From: Aquirufa ecclesiirivi | Lineage (GTDB): Bacteria > Bacteroidota > Bacteroidia > Cytophagales > Spirosomataceae | Length of the DNA stretch: 64,000 nt | Direction of reading: 5' to 3' | NCBI RefSeq assembly: GCF_011250515.1 | Contig: NZ_JAANOP010000007.1 | Coordinates: forward strand, 62,001 to 126,000 | Shown here: positions 25,794-34,877 of the stretch, one piece after another | Layout of the letters: the number at the start of each line of letters is the position of its first letter | Numbering within the stretch: the first letter of the stretch is position 1 | Program-made: the position numbers and the translations under genes | The notes under the pieces: model-generated | What the model was told of the DNA's origin: nothing | Seen by the model: the letters and a program-made list of their open reading frames with translations, nothing else | Databases searched by the model: none

Positions 25794-25825
25794 CTTTGTT
25801 GTCCCGAAATTTCGGGACAACAAAG
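25794..25825. repeat. Perfect 32-bp palindrome
   Basis: CTTTGTTGTCCCGAAA is followed directly by its exact reverse complement, with no loop. It lies between the NIPSNAP stop (25783) and the ATG of the next gene (25833). The left arm also contains part of TATCTTTG (25791-25798), a match to the -7 promoter consensus, so a protein bound here would block or set the promoter. The run after it is A-rich on the plus strand, so a forward terminator is unlikely; extruded hairpin or operator function is more plausible. Confidence 0.85.
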
Positions 25826-25832
25826 AAAAATT

Positions 25833-26777
25833 ATGCGGTGGAATAAGCAAGGATTACTCTTTTGTCCAGATGGTCAATCTGAATGGAATCAAAAAAAATA
25901 TGCACACGTTGTGTGTGCTGACACCCATTACACGGATCGAATCCGTTTATATTATTCCGCCCGCGATTCTAAAGGGCGCTGTCAAGCATCCTTCATTGAT
26001 TTAGATTCCAATAATTTATCCAACATATTATACGTTCATCCTGAGCCTATTTTAAGCTTAGGAGCTCCTGGAACCTTTGATGATTGTGGTATCATGCCCA
26101 CATGGTTCCTACAAAACGGTGAAGAAAAATGGCTTTACTACATTGGTTGGACCGTTAGAAATACCATTCCTTACCACAATGCACTGGGCTTAGCCACCTC
26201 GAAGGACGGGATAAATTTTACTAAAAAATTCCAAGGACCCATCATCAGCACTACTGCTACTGAACCATTTTTCAATGGATCAGCTTGCTTTCTTTTTGAT
26301 CAAGGAATTTATAAAGTGTGGTATTTAAATTGTACCCACTGGCTTCCAGATGGCAATTTAATGGAGCCATGCTACCACATTAAATACGCAGAATCTGTGG
26401 ATGGCATCAACTGGGACAGAAAAGGACAAGTTGCCATCGATTACCGAGATGAAATAGAAGGTGGAATATCAAGGCCTACCGTTTTAATTGAAAATGGCAT
26501 CTATAAAATGTGGTTTTCAGCGAGGGCATGTACAGATTATCGCACGAATCGCTCTCGTTCTTACCGCATCTATTATGCTGAATCAAAGGATGGTATTCAT
26601 TGGAATAGACAAGATGGATTAGCTGGTATCGATGTGAGTGACCATGAGCAAGATTGGGATTATGAAATGATTGAATATCCCTTGGTTATCCGCCATCAAG
26701 AAAAAACCATTCTATTTTACAATGGGAATCATTTCGGTCAAAGCGGGGTAGGTTATGCTATTTTAGAAGAAAAATAA
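25833..26777 (+). CDS. Five-bladed beta-propeller glycosidase-like protein (GH32/43/130-like)
   Basis: The ATG at 25833 gives 314 residues; an in-frame TTG at 25788 would start inside the palindrome. The repeated blade phrases IRLYYSARDSKGR, KWLYYIGWT, LGLATSKDGINF, YKVWYLNCTHW, IKYAESVDGINWDR, YKMWFSARACTDYR and IYYAESKDGIHWNR show a furanosidase-superfamily propeller. Proteins of this type appear in surface polysaccharide loci and may be hydrolases, phosphorylases or inactive binders. There is no signal peptide, so it is probably cytoplasmic. The stop shares a base with the next start (TAATG), coupling it to the glycosyltransferase. Confidence 0.8.
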   Translation: MRWNKQGLLFCPDGQSEWNQKKYAHVVCADTHYTDRIRLYYSARDSKGRCQASFIDLDSNNLSNILYVHPEPILSLGAPGTFDDCGIMPTWFLQNGEEKWLYYIGWTVRNTIPYHNALGLATSKDGINFTKKFQGPIISTTATEPFFNGSACFLFDQGIYKVWYLNCTHWLPDGNLMEPCYHIKYAESVDGINWDRKGQVAIDYRDEIEGGISRPTVLIENGIYKMWFSARACTDYRTNRSRSYRIYYAESKDGIHWNRQDGLAGIDVSDHEQDWDYEMIEYPLVIRHQEKTILFYNGNHFGQSGVGYAILEEK

Positions 26778-27814
26778 TGGATTTTAGCTACCTGAATCAT
26801 CAGCTTTATGGTAATCCTCATATGGCCAAACAGCCCAAAGTATCCGTTTGCCTAATTACCTATAAACATGAAAATTATATCCAAACTTGTTTGGACAACA
26901 TTCTGAACCAAAAAACAGATTTTGATTTTGAAATCATCATCGGAGAAGATCACTCCCCTGATCAAACGGCTTCCATCATACAAACCTATGCAGACCGTTT
27001 TCCTGATAAAATAAAAGCGTATATCCGACCAGAAAACGTAGGGGCAAAAGTCAATTTCTTACATTGTTTTTTTGATTGCCAAGGGGAATATATCGTACAT
27101 ATTGAAGGAGATGACTATTGGACTTCCACAGATAAACTTCAAAAACAAGTGGATTTTTTAGATAGCCACCCAGAAGCATCTGCCTGTTTTCATAATGCCC
27201 AAATCATCTATGAAGATGGCACAGGAAGAGAACCATCACTCATTAATCCTAAAGATCAAGCACCTTGGATTCAATCAACTGATTTATTAAAAGAACGAGA
27301 AGCGTGGTTTATGGCAACCGCCAGTGTCATGATGCGAAAAAAGCTAGTCAAGACCTTACCCGATTGGTTTTTTCATTCCAAAAGTGGGGATATTCCTCTC
27401 TACGTCATTCTAGCCGAAGAGGGACCTATCGCCTACCTACCAGAAACCATGTCTGTTTATCGAAAAAACGAAGGTGGCATGAGTTATACGGATAGTAACA
27501 AATCTGCTGCATTCATTTACAATCGTATATTCATGTATTCCAAAATCAATGAGTATACCCATGCCAAATACCAAGATTTAATCAAGCCCATCCTTTTTGA
27601 ATACCATTTACTTTTAATTGGAATCACTGAAAATGAACATTCATTTCTAAAAAGATGCTTTTATTTATGGAAAGCATCAGCACATTCCCCTCAAAAACTC
27701 CAGCTGGAAGATTGGAAAAGACTGTTTAAAGAACATGTATTTACACCTGAATCCCTTTTAGCCTATTTAAACTTCCGAAAAAAAATGAATCGTTTTTTTG
27801 GAATAAGGCCATAA
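26777..27814 (+). CDS. Family 2 glycosyltransferase
   Basis: This 345-residue GT-A fold enzyme has the opening VSVCLITYKHENYIQTCLDNIL, then EIIIGEDHSPDQT, RPENVGAKVNFLHCF and the nucleotide-sugar metal motif IEGDDYWTS near residue 110. It should add a sugar to a polysaccharide or glycan acceptor at the cytoplasmic face of the membrane. Residues 1-15 precede the conserved domain, and a second Met at 16 could be the real start. It is translationally coupled to the propeller protein upstream. No further polysaccharide genes follow, so this is a small two-gene unit. Confidence 0.9.
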   Translation: MDFSYLNHQLYGNPHMAKQPKVSVCLITYKHENYIQTCLDNILNQKTDFDFEIIIGEDHSPDQTASIIQTYADRFPDKIKAYIRPENVGAKVNFLHCFFDCQGEYIVHIEGDDYWTSTDKLQKQVDFLDSHPEASACFHNAQIIYEDGTGREPSLINPKDQAPWIQSTDLLKEREAWFMATASVMMRKKLVKTLPDWFFHSKSGDIPLYVILAEEGPIAYLPETMSVYRKNEGGMSYTDSNKSAAFIYNRIFMYSKINEYTHAKYQDLIKPILFEYHLLLIGITENEHSFLKRCFYLWKASAHSPQKLQLEDWKRLFKEHVFTPESLLAYLNFRKKMNRFFGIRP

Positions 27815-27889
27815 ATCAGGGTAAACCCATTAGGATTTTACAGGGTTTTAATTGAAATTTATAAGTATTCTATGTGAAAACAACTACTT

Positions 27890-30800
27890 ATGAATTGGAC
27901 ATCTTCTAAAAAACCTTTTTTATTGTCGGCATTGTCTCTCTTTGCCTTATTATTTGCATCCTCATTTTATAAAAATGAGTCGTCCCGCTGGGGTCAAGTT
28001 TTATTGGATTCCTTAACTGAATCACAAAAAAGACAAACTGAAAATGCCTTAAAAGGATTAATAATACATCCTGAATTAGAAATTACCCTGTTTGCATCGG
28101 AGCCAATGCTCCAAAATCCTACCAACATTGATGTCGATGCCCAAGGTCGCGTTTGGGTCGTTGAGGCTTATAACTACCGTCCCAATATCAATGGAAATCC
28201 AACCAACCCACAAGGCGACAAAGTCTTGATTCTAGAGGATACGAATGGGGATGGAAAAGCGGATTCAAGAAAAATATTCTACCAATCTCCTGAATTAAAT
28301 GCCCCACTGGGCATAGCCGTACTTGATTCTATGGTCATCGTATCTCAAAGTCCCTACATCTGGAGAATGTTTGATGACAACCGAGATGGAAAAGCAGATC
28401 GTAAGGAAGTGATGTTTCAAGGAATTGGAGGGGAACAACATGATCATGGCGCTCACGCCTTTACTTTTGGTCCAGATGGCAAATTGTATTTCAACTTTGG
28501 CAATGAAGGGGGACAATTATTGGATGCTCAAGGAAAAGCGGTTTTAGATCAAGATGGAGACCCGATTGGCCCGAAAAAATACAAACAAGGCATGGCTTTC
28601 CGATGTAATGTGGACGGATCTCAAGTGGAAGTATTAGGCCATAATTTCAGAAATAATTACGAAGTAGCCGTTGATTCATATGGCGGTTTATGGCAATCCG
28701 ACAATGATGATGATGGTAATAAGGGAGTCCGCATCAATTTTGTAATGGAACATGGAAATTATGGTTACCGTGATGAAATGAGTGATGCGGGTTGGTCTGC
28801 CAATCGTACCAATATTGAACCAGAAATTCCAAGAAGACATTGGCATTTGAATGACCCGGGAGTAGTTCCCAATTTATTGCAAACGGGTTCAGGGTCTCCT
28901 ACTGGAATGATTTTATATGAAGGCAGTTTGCTACCTAAAGCATTCCAAAACCAAATGATTCACTGCGATGCAGGTCCAAATGTAGTTCGTAGTTATCCCG
29001 TGAAAGCCCAAGGTGCCGGTTTTGAAGCCAATATCTTACCATTAGTAGAAGGGGTCAATGACCAATGGTTTAGGCCGGCTGATGTTACAGCTGCACCCGA
29101 TGGCTCATTATTTATTGCCGACTGGTATGATCCAGGTGTGGGTGGACATCAAGCAGGAGACCAAACAAAAGGTAGAATTTATCGAGTTGCACCTAAAGGT
29201 CATGCATATCAAGTTAAAGCCATGCCGCTCAATACTCCAGAAAATGCGATCTTGGCTTTGGAGAATGCTAATTTGGCTCAAAGGTATTTGGCATTTAAAA
29301 AATTAATGACGTGGGGTAAATCAGCTGAAGCAGCCTTAGAAAAATCCTACCAAAATAATACAAATCCCCGCATGAAAGCACGGGCTTTCTGGGCATTGAT
29401 GAAAACAAGTCAAGCTCAGCATTACTTGCATTTGGCGGCAAATGATGGAATGGCTGATATTCGCATGATGGCCATTCGGCAGGCCAAAAGAACTCCTTTC
29501 AGTCAATGGAAAGAACTAGCTGCTGCTTGGGTAAAGGATGAAAATCCACAAGTGCGTAGAGAATTAGCTATTGCTTTGAGACATATTCAAGACCCACAAG
29601 CGGATGCTCTTTGGGCAAAATTAGCCCAGCAACATAACGGTCAAGACCGTTGGTATTTAGAAGCCTTAGGTATAGGGGCCGATGATCTTTGGAACAGCCG
29701 TCTCAATGCTTACTTGGTACTTTCAAATAATCCATCTTCTGCCGCATTCCAAGATGTGGTGTGGAGATCCAGAACAGAAAATGCCCTTCCTTATATCTTT
29801 ACTGAATTAAAAAGCAGTCAAGCTTTGGCCCAAAAACTTCGGTATTTCAGAGCACTAGACTTTATTCCTAGTGATAAAAAATCAGGGATGTTAATTGATT
29901 TGATTTCTACCCATTTCCAAGGACAAACCGAGGCTCAATTAATTGGATTAAGACATATCAATCCTACCTTCATTGCATCCAATGCCGATGCGAAGAAAGT
30001 TTTACGTAGTTTGTTACCTAAAACCTCTGAAACGGAATACCTGGAGTTGGTCGAAAAATACGAGCTTGCAGAAGAAAAAGAGAAGGTTTTACAGATGATT
30101 CTGTTAGGCAAACAAAGTAGAAAAGCGGGTTCTGTCATATACAAATTGAATGGTGGTGCAGCCCTGATTGCCAAAACCTTCCAAACTGGAAAAGAAGACC
30201 AACAAAAAGCCATCATTGAATCCATTCGCTGGATTGGTCAACCAAGTACTTTGTCGCTTTTATTTGATGCCATGAATCAGAAAAACCTATCCATGAGCAT
30301 TAGAAAAGAGGCTGCTAGAAGTTTAGGAAACTCTGCCAATGGAGAAAACTATGTATTGGATATCTTAAAAAATAAAAAAGTTAGCTCGGAATTCATTCCT
30401 TCTGTGGTAGAAGGTGTCAGCAGGACTTGGAGAAAGGCAGTCCGAATGGAAGCTAATTCCTATTTAGGTGGAAGTAATCAAAATACCAAAACCAAACATC
30501 CTGATTTGAATACCCTTTTAGGACAAAAAGGAAATGCGCAAGCAGGTATCAAGGTATTTGTTGATCAATGTTCCATGTGTCACCAAGTGTACCAAGAAGG
30601 TATTGATTTTGGACCAAAATTAACGGAAATTGGCTCTAAATTATCCAAAGACGGTATGTTTGTATCCATCATGCACCCTAATGCTGGGATAAATTTTGGT
30701 TATGAAACCTATGAAATCTTAACCAAGTCAGGAGAAACGTATCAAGGAATCATTAGTTCCAAAAATGAGACCGATATCATTATGAAATTACCTGGAGGGA

Positions 30801-30943
30801 TGATTCAAAACTTTAAGACATCTGCTTTAAAATCAGTCAAACAATTACCTAATTCCATGATGCCTGAAGGATTGGCAGATGCCATGAGCACTACGGATTT
30901 AGTCAACTTAGTCGAATATTTAACTACCTTAAAAAAGAAATAA
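27890..30943 (+). CDS. PVC-type membrane-bound dehydrogenase with HEAT repeats and c-type cytochrome domain
   Basis: This 1017-residue exported protein has an N-terminal membrane segment (FLLSALSLFALLFASSFY). A six- or seven-bladed propeller follows (residues about 60-440; NPTNIDVDAQGRVWVVEAYNY, GEQHDHGAHAFTFGPDGKLYFNFGNEGG, ADVTAAPDGSLFIADWYD), then a HEAT-like helical region (about 450-830). A haem-binding CSMCH sits at about 894-898 in a Cyt c domain. This architecture is the PVC-type dehydrogenase, thought to oxidise sugars in the periplasm. The gene is followed after 2 bp by an exported isomerase, so the two probably act on one substrate. Confidence 0.9.
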   Translation: MNWTSSKKPFLLSALSLFALLFASSFYKNESSRWGQVLLDSLTESQKRQTENALKGLIIHPELEITLFASEPMLQNPTNIDVDAQGRVWVVEAYNYRPNINGNPTNPQGDKVLILEDTNGDGKADSRKIFYQSPELNAPLGIAVLDSMVIVSQSPYIWRMFDDNRDGKADRKEVMFQGIGGEQHDHGAHAFTFGPDGKLYFNFGNEGGQLLDAQGKAVLDQDGDPIGPKKYKQGMAFRCNVDGSQVEVLGHNFRNNYEVAVDSYGGLWQSDNDDDGNKGVRINFVMEHGNYGYRDEMSDAGWSANRTNIEPEIPRRHWHLNDPGVVPNLLQTGSGSPTGMILYEGSLLPKAFQNQMIHCDAGPNVVRSYPVKAQGAGFEANILPLVEGVNDQWFRPADVTAAPDGSLFIADWYDPGVGGHQAGDQTKGRIYRVAPKGHAYQVKAMPLNTPENAILALENANLAQRYLAFKKLMTWGKSAEAALEKSYQNNTNPRMKARAFWALMKTSQAQHYLHLAANDGMADIRMMAIRQAKRTPFSQWKELAAAWVKDENPQVRRELAIALRHIQDPQADALWAKLAQQHNGQDRWYLEALGIGADDLWNSRLNAYLVLSNNPSSAAFQDVVWRSRTENALPYIFTELKSSQALAQKLRYFRALDFIPSDKKSGMLIDLISTHFQGQTEAQLIGLRHINPTFIASNADAKKVLRSLLPKTSETEYLELVEKYELAEEKEKVLQMILLGKQSRKAGSVIYKLNGGAALIAKTFQTGKEDQQKAIIESIRWIGQPSTLSLLFDAMNQKNLSMSIRKEAARSLGNSANGENYVLDILKNKKVSSEFIPSVVEGVSRTWRKAVRMEANSYLGGSNQNTKTKHPDLNTLLGQKGNAQAGIKVFVDQCSMCHQVYQEGIDFGPKLTEIGSKLSKDGMFVSIMHPNAGINFGYETYEILTKSGETYQGIISSKNETDIIMKLPGGMIQNFKTSALKSVKQLPNSMMPEGLADAMSTTDLVNLVEYLTTLKKK

Positions 30944-30945
30944 AC

Positions 30946-31875
30946 ATGGATCGTCGTTCCTTTGCCCAAATGATGGGCGGAAGCTTATTAGGAGCAGGTA
31001 TTACAAGTAGCCAACCTACTTTAGCTGCTTCATCAAGTCAACTACATAGCTTAGCTGCAGAGCCTCCTTTTAGCTTAAAATATGCTCCTCATTTTGGTAT
31101 GTTTAAAAATCATGCCGGTCCAGATGAGATAGACCAATTGAAATTCATGCATGAGATGGGTTTCCGTGCCTTGGAAGACAATGACATGATGGGGAAAAGT
31201 CCAGAGCTACAAGCCAAAATTGGAGAGACGCTGACCAAATTAGGTATGACTATGGGTGTATTTGTGGTGAAGTTTGATGGTTTTTTTGATACCCAACACA
31301 TGACCACAGGTAAAAAAGAAGCTACTGAAATGTTCATCAAGGCTTGCAAAACAGCCGTTGAAACAGCCAAACGTTGCAATGCCAAATGGATGACTGTCGT
31401 ACCTGGTAACTTCAACCGTAAATTGCCTCTAGGTGTTCAGACAGGCCATGTAATTGATAACCTTAAACGTGGTGCCGAAATTTTCGAACCCCATAATTTA
31501 ACCATGGTATTGGAACCATTAAGTGATAATCCAGATTTATTCCTTCGCTATTCAGATCAAACTTATATGATTTGTCGGGCAGTAGGTAGCTCCGCATGTA
31601 AAATCTTATTTGACATGTACCACATGCAGCGCAATGAAGGTAACATGATAGCGAATATGGATTTATGCTGGGAGGAAATTGCTTACATGCAAATTGGAGA
31701 TAATCCAGGCAGAAAAGAACCTACCACAGGAGAGGTAAATCATGCTAATATTTTCAAACACCTAAGAAAGAAAGGGTATACAGGCGTATTGGGCATGGAA
31801 CATGGTAATTTCTATCCTGGAAAAGAGGGTGAAGTGAAATTAATGGAAGCGTATCGTAAGGAAGACAAAGGATAA
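30946..31875 (+). CDS. Tat-exported TIM-barrel (hydroxypyruvate isomerase-like) protein
   Basis: This 309-residue protein begins MDRRSFAQMMGGSLLGAGI, a twin-arginine leader. The TIM barrel of the xylose isomerase-like/hydroxypyruvate isomerase family follows, with APHFGMFKNHAG, MTVVPGNFNRKL, MVLEPLSDNPDLF, ILFDMYHMQRNEGN and LGMEHGNFYPG supplying the usual metal ligands. Start and stop place it 2 bp after the cytochrome gene, so the pair forms an operon for a periplasmic sugar oxidation route. The real substrate of these exported members is not established. Confidence 0.88.
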   Translation: MDRRSFAQMMGGSLLGAGITSSQPTLAASSSQLHSLAAEPPFSLKYAPHFGMFKNHAGPDEIDQLKFMHEMGFRALEDNDMMGKSPELQAKIGETLTKLGMTMGVFVVKFDGFFDTQHMTTGKKEATEMFIKACKTAVETAKRCNAKWMTVVPGNFNRKLPLGVQTGHVIDNLKRGAEIFEPHNLTMVLEPLSDNPDLFLRYSDQTYMICRAVGSSACKILFDMYHMQRNEGNMIANMDLCWEEIAYMQIGDNPGRKEPTTGEVNHANIFKHLRKKGYTGVLGMEHGNFYPGKEGEVKLMEAYRKEDKG

Positions 31876-31908
31876 TTCCATAGATTATTTGGAATACTAC
31901 CTTTATAT

Positions 31909-31932
31909 TTAAATATTTGTTTAACTATTTAA
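31909..31932 (+). promoter_or_regulatory. Candidate autoregulatory dyad upstream of the ArsR gene
   Basis: TTAAATA (31909-31915) and TATTTAA (31926-31932) form an inverted repeat with a 10-bp spacer, ending 6 bp before the ATG of the regulator. The overlapping ATATTTAAATAT (31905-31916) is itself a 12-bp palindrome. AT-rich dyads of this size are typical of ArsR-type sites, but AT-rich sequence also yields them by chance. Confidence 0.35.
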
Positions 31933-31938
31933 GATATT

Positions 31939-32226
31939 ATGGATATTGTATTCAAAGCTATCAATGATCCAACAAGGAGAGAAATACTTCGCTTTTTGAC
32001 TCATGGCCCACAAAATGCCGGGACTATTGCCCAGCAATTTAACATGAGCAAGCCTAGTATTTCTCATCACTTGGATTTATTGAAACAGGCACAGCTGGTG
32101 GATTTCAGTAAAAAAGGACAATTCTTAGTCTATACCCTCAACAAGTCGGGCTTCGAAACCATACATACTTGGTTTCAGCCCTTTACTTTATTTTTCGAAT
32201 TACCGAAGCCTAAAATCCGACTTTAA
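31939..32226 (+). CDS. ArsR-family winged-helix repressor (SdpR-like)
   Basis: This 95-residue regulator has the ArsR fold with NDPTRREILRFLTHGP, the recognition helix MSKPSISHHLDLLKQAQLV and the wing KKGQFLVYTLNKSG. No metal-binding CxC motif is present. It is therefore closer to the SdpR-type autorepressors, which often control a neighbouring small membrane protein. Here the next gene is an uncharacterised 185-residue protein with its own promoter. A dyad sits just upstream and may be its own site. The targets are not clear from the sequence. Confidence 0.85.
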   Translation: MDIVFKAINDPTRREILRFLTHGPQNAGTIAQQFNMSKPSISHHLDLLKQAQLVDFSKKGQFLVYTLNKSGFETIHTWFQPFTLFFELPKPKIRL

Positions 32227-32232
32227 ATTAGG

Positions 32233-32263
32233 TTTGACATAAGCCAATCTTTCCTTAATTTCG
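32233..32263 (+). promoter_or_regulatory. -33/-7 promoter of the gene at 32283
   Basis: TTTG (32233-32236), 19 bp, then TAATTTCG (32256-32263) is close to the Bacteroidota consensus TTTG-N19-TAnnTTTG. The start codon lies about 20 bp beyond the -7 box, so the leader is short. Confidence 0.6.
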
Positions 32264-32282
32264 TTTTCAAATTGCCCATCCT

Positions 32283-32840
32283 ATGAATCATTCACTACCA
32301 GCGTCATTATCTTTTCTTCGTTCCGAGCTTCCCTCCCATTGGGTTGGACTTGGGGTCATTCAATTGCCAAAACGGAATTTTTTCCAATCCATTGGTGATT
32401 TTTTTGCTGAGAAATCAGGAAAGCAACGTATTTCATTCGTGGTAGTAAATGAAGAATCTTTAAAAACACTTCATTATCAGGGTTCTACTTTAATAGCATC
32501 CGAATTCATCGATATTCATAATTTGGATCACTTCTATTTTTCGGAAGGCAATACTTCTGATGGACTCGTTTCCTTATTCAATTGTGAGGCTAGCATTGTG
32601 GTTTCCAAAAACAAAAAAGGCGATTTGAAACTTAAAGATTCTTTCTTCAAAATTATGCCGGCTTTATTAGGTGAGAATGCCGAACCAATCCGTAAAATTG
32701 AGGATATTCAATGGGCACAAGAAAGCAAAAAACACATTGCAGAAGTCTTAAAACACTGGCCAGAACACATCAAAGCCAGAAAAGATAAAGAAGAAGCTGA
32801 AGAAAAAGCAAGATTAGCACAAGAGGCCCATATCAGTTAA
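32283..32840 (+). CDS. Uncharacterised protein with C-terminal charged helix
   Basis: This 185-residue protein has no leader. Its first 130 residues look alpha/beta (HWVGLGVIQLPKRNFFQSIGDFF, ISFVVVNEESLKTLHY, GLVSLFNCEASIVVS), and the final 30 form a Lys/Glu-rich helix (ARKDKEEAEEKARLAQ) likely to be a coiled coil. I do not recognise a family. A well-formed promoter precedes it, so it is expressed on its own. It is convergent with the MFS gene, overlapping by 4 bp at the stops. The ArsR regulator 57 bp upstream is a possible controller. Confidence 0.65.
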   Translation: MNHSLPASLSFLRSELPSHWVGLGVIQLPKRNFFQSIGDFFAEKSGKQRISFVVVNEESLKTLHYQGSTLIASEFIDIHNLDHFYFSEGNTSDGLVSLFNCEASIVVSKNKKGDLKLKDSFFKIMPALLGENAEPIRKIEDIQWAQESKKHIAEVLKHWPEHIKARKDKEEAEEKARLAQEAHIS

Positions 32841-34102
32841 TCAACAGATTCAACCTTCTTTGCCACATGTAATTTTAATAAATCCTTCGAATTTAAGGCA
32901 ACCAAGCTTACGATCACCAAGGTTGCCGTAGCTCCTACTAAGACAGATGGCACCGTTCCCAACAATTTAGCCATCACACCAGATTCAAAAGCTCCTAGTT
33001 CATTGGATGAACTAACAAATATCCCATTCACCGAAGATACCCTTCCCCGCATCTCATCAGGAGTATAAAAGCGCAAAACGGTTTGTCGAATGACCACACT
33101 GACAGAATCAAAAGCGCCAGTAAAAAATAAAGCCACTACCGATATCCAAAAATTGGTGGATATGCCAAAGACCAAAGTAGCCACCCCAAATCCAGCAATA
33201 GCCATCAATAAATTTCTCCAAGCCTTCTCCAATGGTGGAAAATAAATCATGAAGGCCATGGACAACAAAGCTCCTACAGAAGGTGCTGCGCGTAAAATAC
33301 CCAAACCTTCCGCCCCCACTTTCAAAATATCCTCTGCAAAAATGGGTAAAATGGCGATGACTCCACCAAATAAAACAGAAAACAAATCCAATGAAATGGC
33401 ATACAGGATAATCTTGGTTTTAAAAACATAAACGATACCTTCCTTTAAGCTTTGCCAAATGGATTCATGGCTAACTGCTTTGGGAGGAACTGGCCTTTTC
33501 TTGATAAAAAACAAACATATCATCACCCCAAATAAAAACACAATCACCGTTTCCAAAGAACCCGCCAAACCCAAATAGGCATATAAAAACCCAGCCATTC
33601 CAGGGCCTAAAATTGCCCCTAATTGCCAAAATGAACTGTTCCATGTAGCCGCATTGGCAAAAACCTCTTTAGGTACTAAAAATGGATTTAAGGAAGAAGC
33701 GGCTGGACTAAAAAAACCTTTGGACAATCCAATGAGAAAAATGACAAAATAAATGGTGTAGATGTGAAAATCCGGACTTTGTGAATCTAATTGTAAGCTT
33801 GAATAGAGTAATAAAAAAGAACTAAAAATGATGACCGACAAAGAAATTTGCATAATCTTTCGCTTATCCCGATTGTCGGCATAATGCCCTCCAAAAAGAG
33901 CCAATGAAATGTAAGGAATTACTTCCGCCAAGCCTATTAAACCCAAGGCTAAAGGATTGTGGGTAATCTTATAAATTTCATACGACACGATCACTTCTTG
34001 CATCAAAAGTGCCATGGTAAATAAGGTATTACCTACCATAAAGGCCCTGAACTCAGGAAATTTTAATGCGCTGTAAGCGTCCTTATTTTGAAAAAAACTC
34101 AT
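32837..34102 (-). CDS. MFS transporter (MFS_3/EntS-like)
   Basis: This 421-residue integral membrane protein has 10-12 hydrophobic segments. The loop between segments 2 and 3, LFGGHYADNRDKRKIMQ, matches the MFS signature GxxxD(R/K)xxRK, and a later DEMRGRVSSVNGIFVSSSN is typical of the enterobactin-exporter-like MFS_3 group. Such proteins usually export siderophores, drugs or metabolites. The first gene in its set on the minus strand is the MOSC gene, then the UbiA-like gene, which this gene overlaps by 20 bp. The three are probably cotranscribed, although no shared function is obvious. Confidence 0.88.
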   Translation of the reverse strand: MSFFQNKDAYSALKFPEFRAFMVGNTLFTMALLMQEVIVSYEIYKITHNPLALGLIGLAEVIPYISLALFGGHYADNRDKRKIMQISLSVIIFSSFLLLYSSLQLDSQSPDFHIYTIYFVIFLIGLSKGFFSPAASSLNPFLVPKEVFANAATWNSSFWQLGAILGPGMAGFLYAYLGLAGSLETVIVFLFGVMICLFFIKKRPVPPKAVSHESIWQSLKEGIVYVFKTKIILYAISLDLFSVLFGGVIAILPIFAEDILKVGAEGLGILRAAPSVGALLSMAFMIYFPPLEKAWRNLLMAIAGFGVATLVFGISTNFWISVVALFFTGAFDSVSVVIRQTVLRFYTPDEMRGRVSSVNGIFVSSSNELGAFESGVMAKLLGTVPSVLVGATATLVIVSLVALNSKDLLKLHVAKKVESVD

Positions 34103-34877
34103 AGGCGAAATACAGAATGGGGCTACAATATGCTAGTTCTCCCCAAAGGCGGGAGGCTAACTTGTTTTTTGAAAAGTAATGAATCCAACTTTGTATGGCA
34201 AATGTAATGGCAAATGGCATAAAAGCGATTTTTTCATCGAAGTAAAATATCAATCCAATAAATAGGATCACAAAACACAGCTCTGCGCCTAATAGAATGT
34301 GTTTCCAATGATCATTGAATTTCAATGGTCCTATCTTTTCCCTTTCCCACAAGGTATACATGGCCAGATTTTGTAATACCAAGAGAAAAATCAAAATAGC
34401 TGTTGATATGGCCCAAATAGACCAAGATAAACGATACCAAGTGCTAGCCCCCACTCCTACCGCATAAATAAAAGCAGTTAAAAATTCTTTACTGAACCAA
34501 ATATGACTCAATATGCCATAAAACCAAGCAATCCAATATATTAACATCCATGCACACAATCCAAACCCAAAAAAAATCAAGCGAAGATCCAAATACACCA
34601 AACTTAAACCTCCCAGGAGCAATAAAACGAATAGAAGAATCTGTACAACTGAACCATGTTTTGATTGAAACAAATGCCGCTCATCTTGATGTATTCCTTT
34701 TTTTCGATCAATCATTCGGTCCAATAAATAAATACCCCAAACAGCACAACCCAAAGATATCTGTTCAGGCAAGCTAGGCAATTCCTTCAAAAAAATCTCG
34801 TGAATAAGCGCTTGAAAAGCTAAAGTACCCCAAACAACATCTAAACTTAAAAAGTGGGCAATTTTAATATACCTCAT
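34083..34877 (-). CDS. UbiA-like polytopic membrane protein
   Basis: The ATG at 34877 gives 264 residues; a GTG six codons upstream is possible. About eight hydrophobic segments are present. A polar loop after segment 2 carries GIYLLDRMIDRKKG, which resembles the first Asp-rich motif of UbiA prenyltransferases (usually NDxxDxxxD). The second Asp-rich motif is not clearly seen, so this may be a divergent or non-prenyltransferase member. It overlaps the MOSC gene by 14 bp and the MFS gene by 20 bp. The assignment is weak; 'integral membrane protein' is the safe call. Confidence 0.6.
   Translation of the reverse strand: MRYIKIAHFLSLDVVWGTLAFQALIHEIFLKELPSLPEQISLGCAVWGIYLLDRMIDRKKGIHQDERHLFQSKHGSVVQILLFVLLLLGGLSLVYLDLRLIFFGFGLCAWMLIYWIAWFYGILSHIWFSKEFLTAFIYAVGVGASTWYRLSWSIWAISTAILIFLLVLQNLAMYTLWEREKIGPLKFNDHWKHILLGAELCFVILFIGLIFYFDEKIAFMPFAITFAIQSWIHYFSKNKLASRLWGELAYCSPILYFAYEFFSK

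Noticed and set aside
25794-25825. Forward terminator
   Set aside because: The palindrome has no loop and the downstream run is A-rich, not T-rich.
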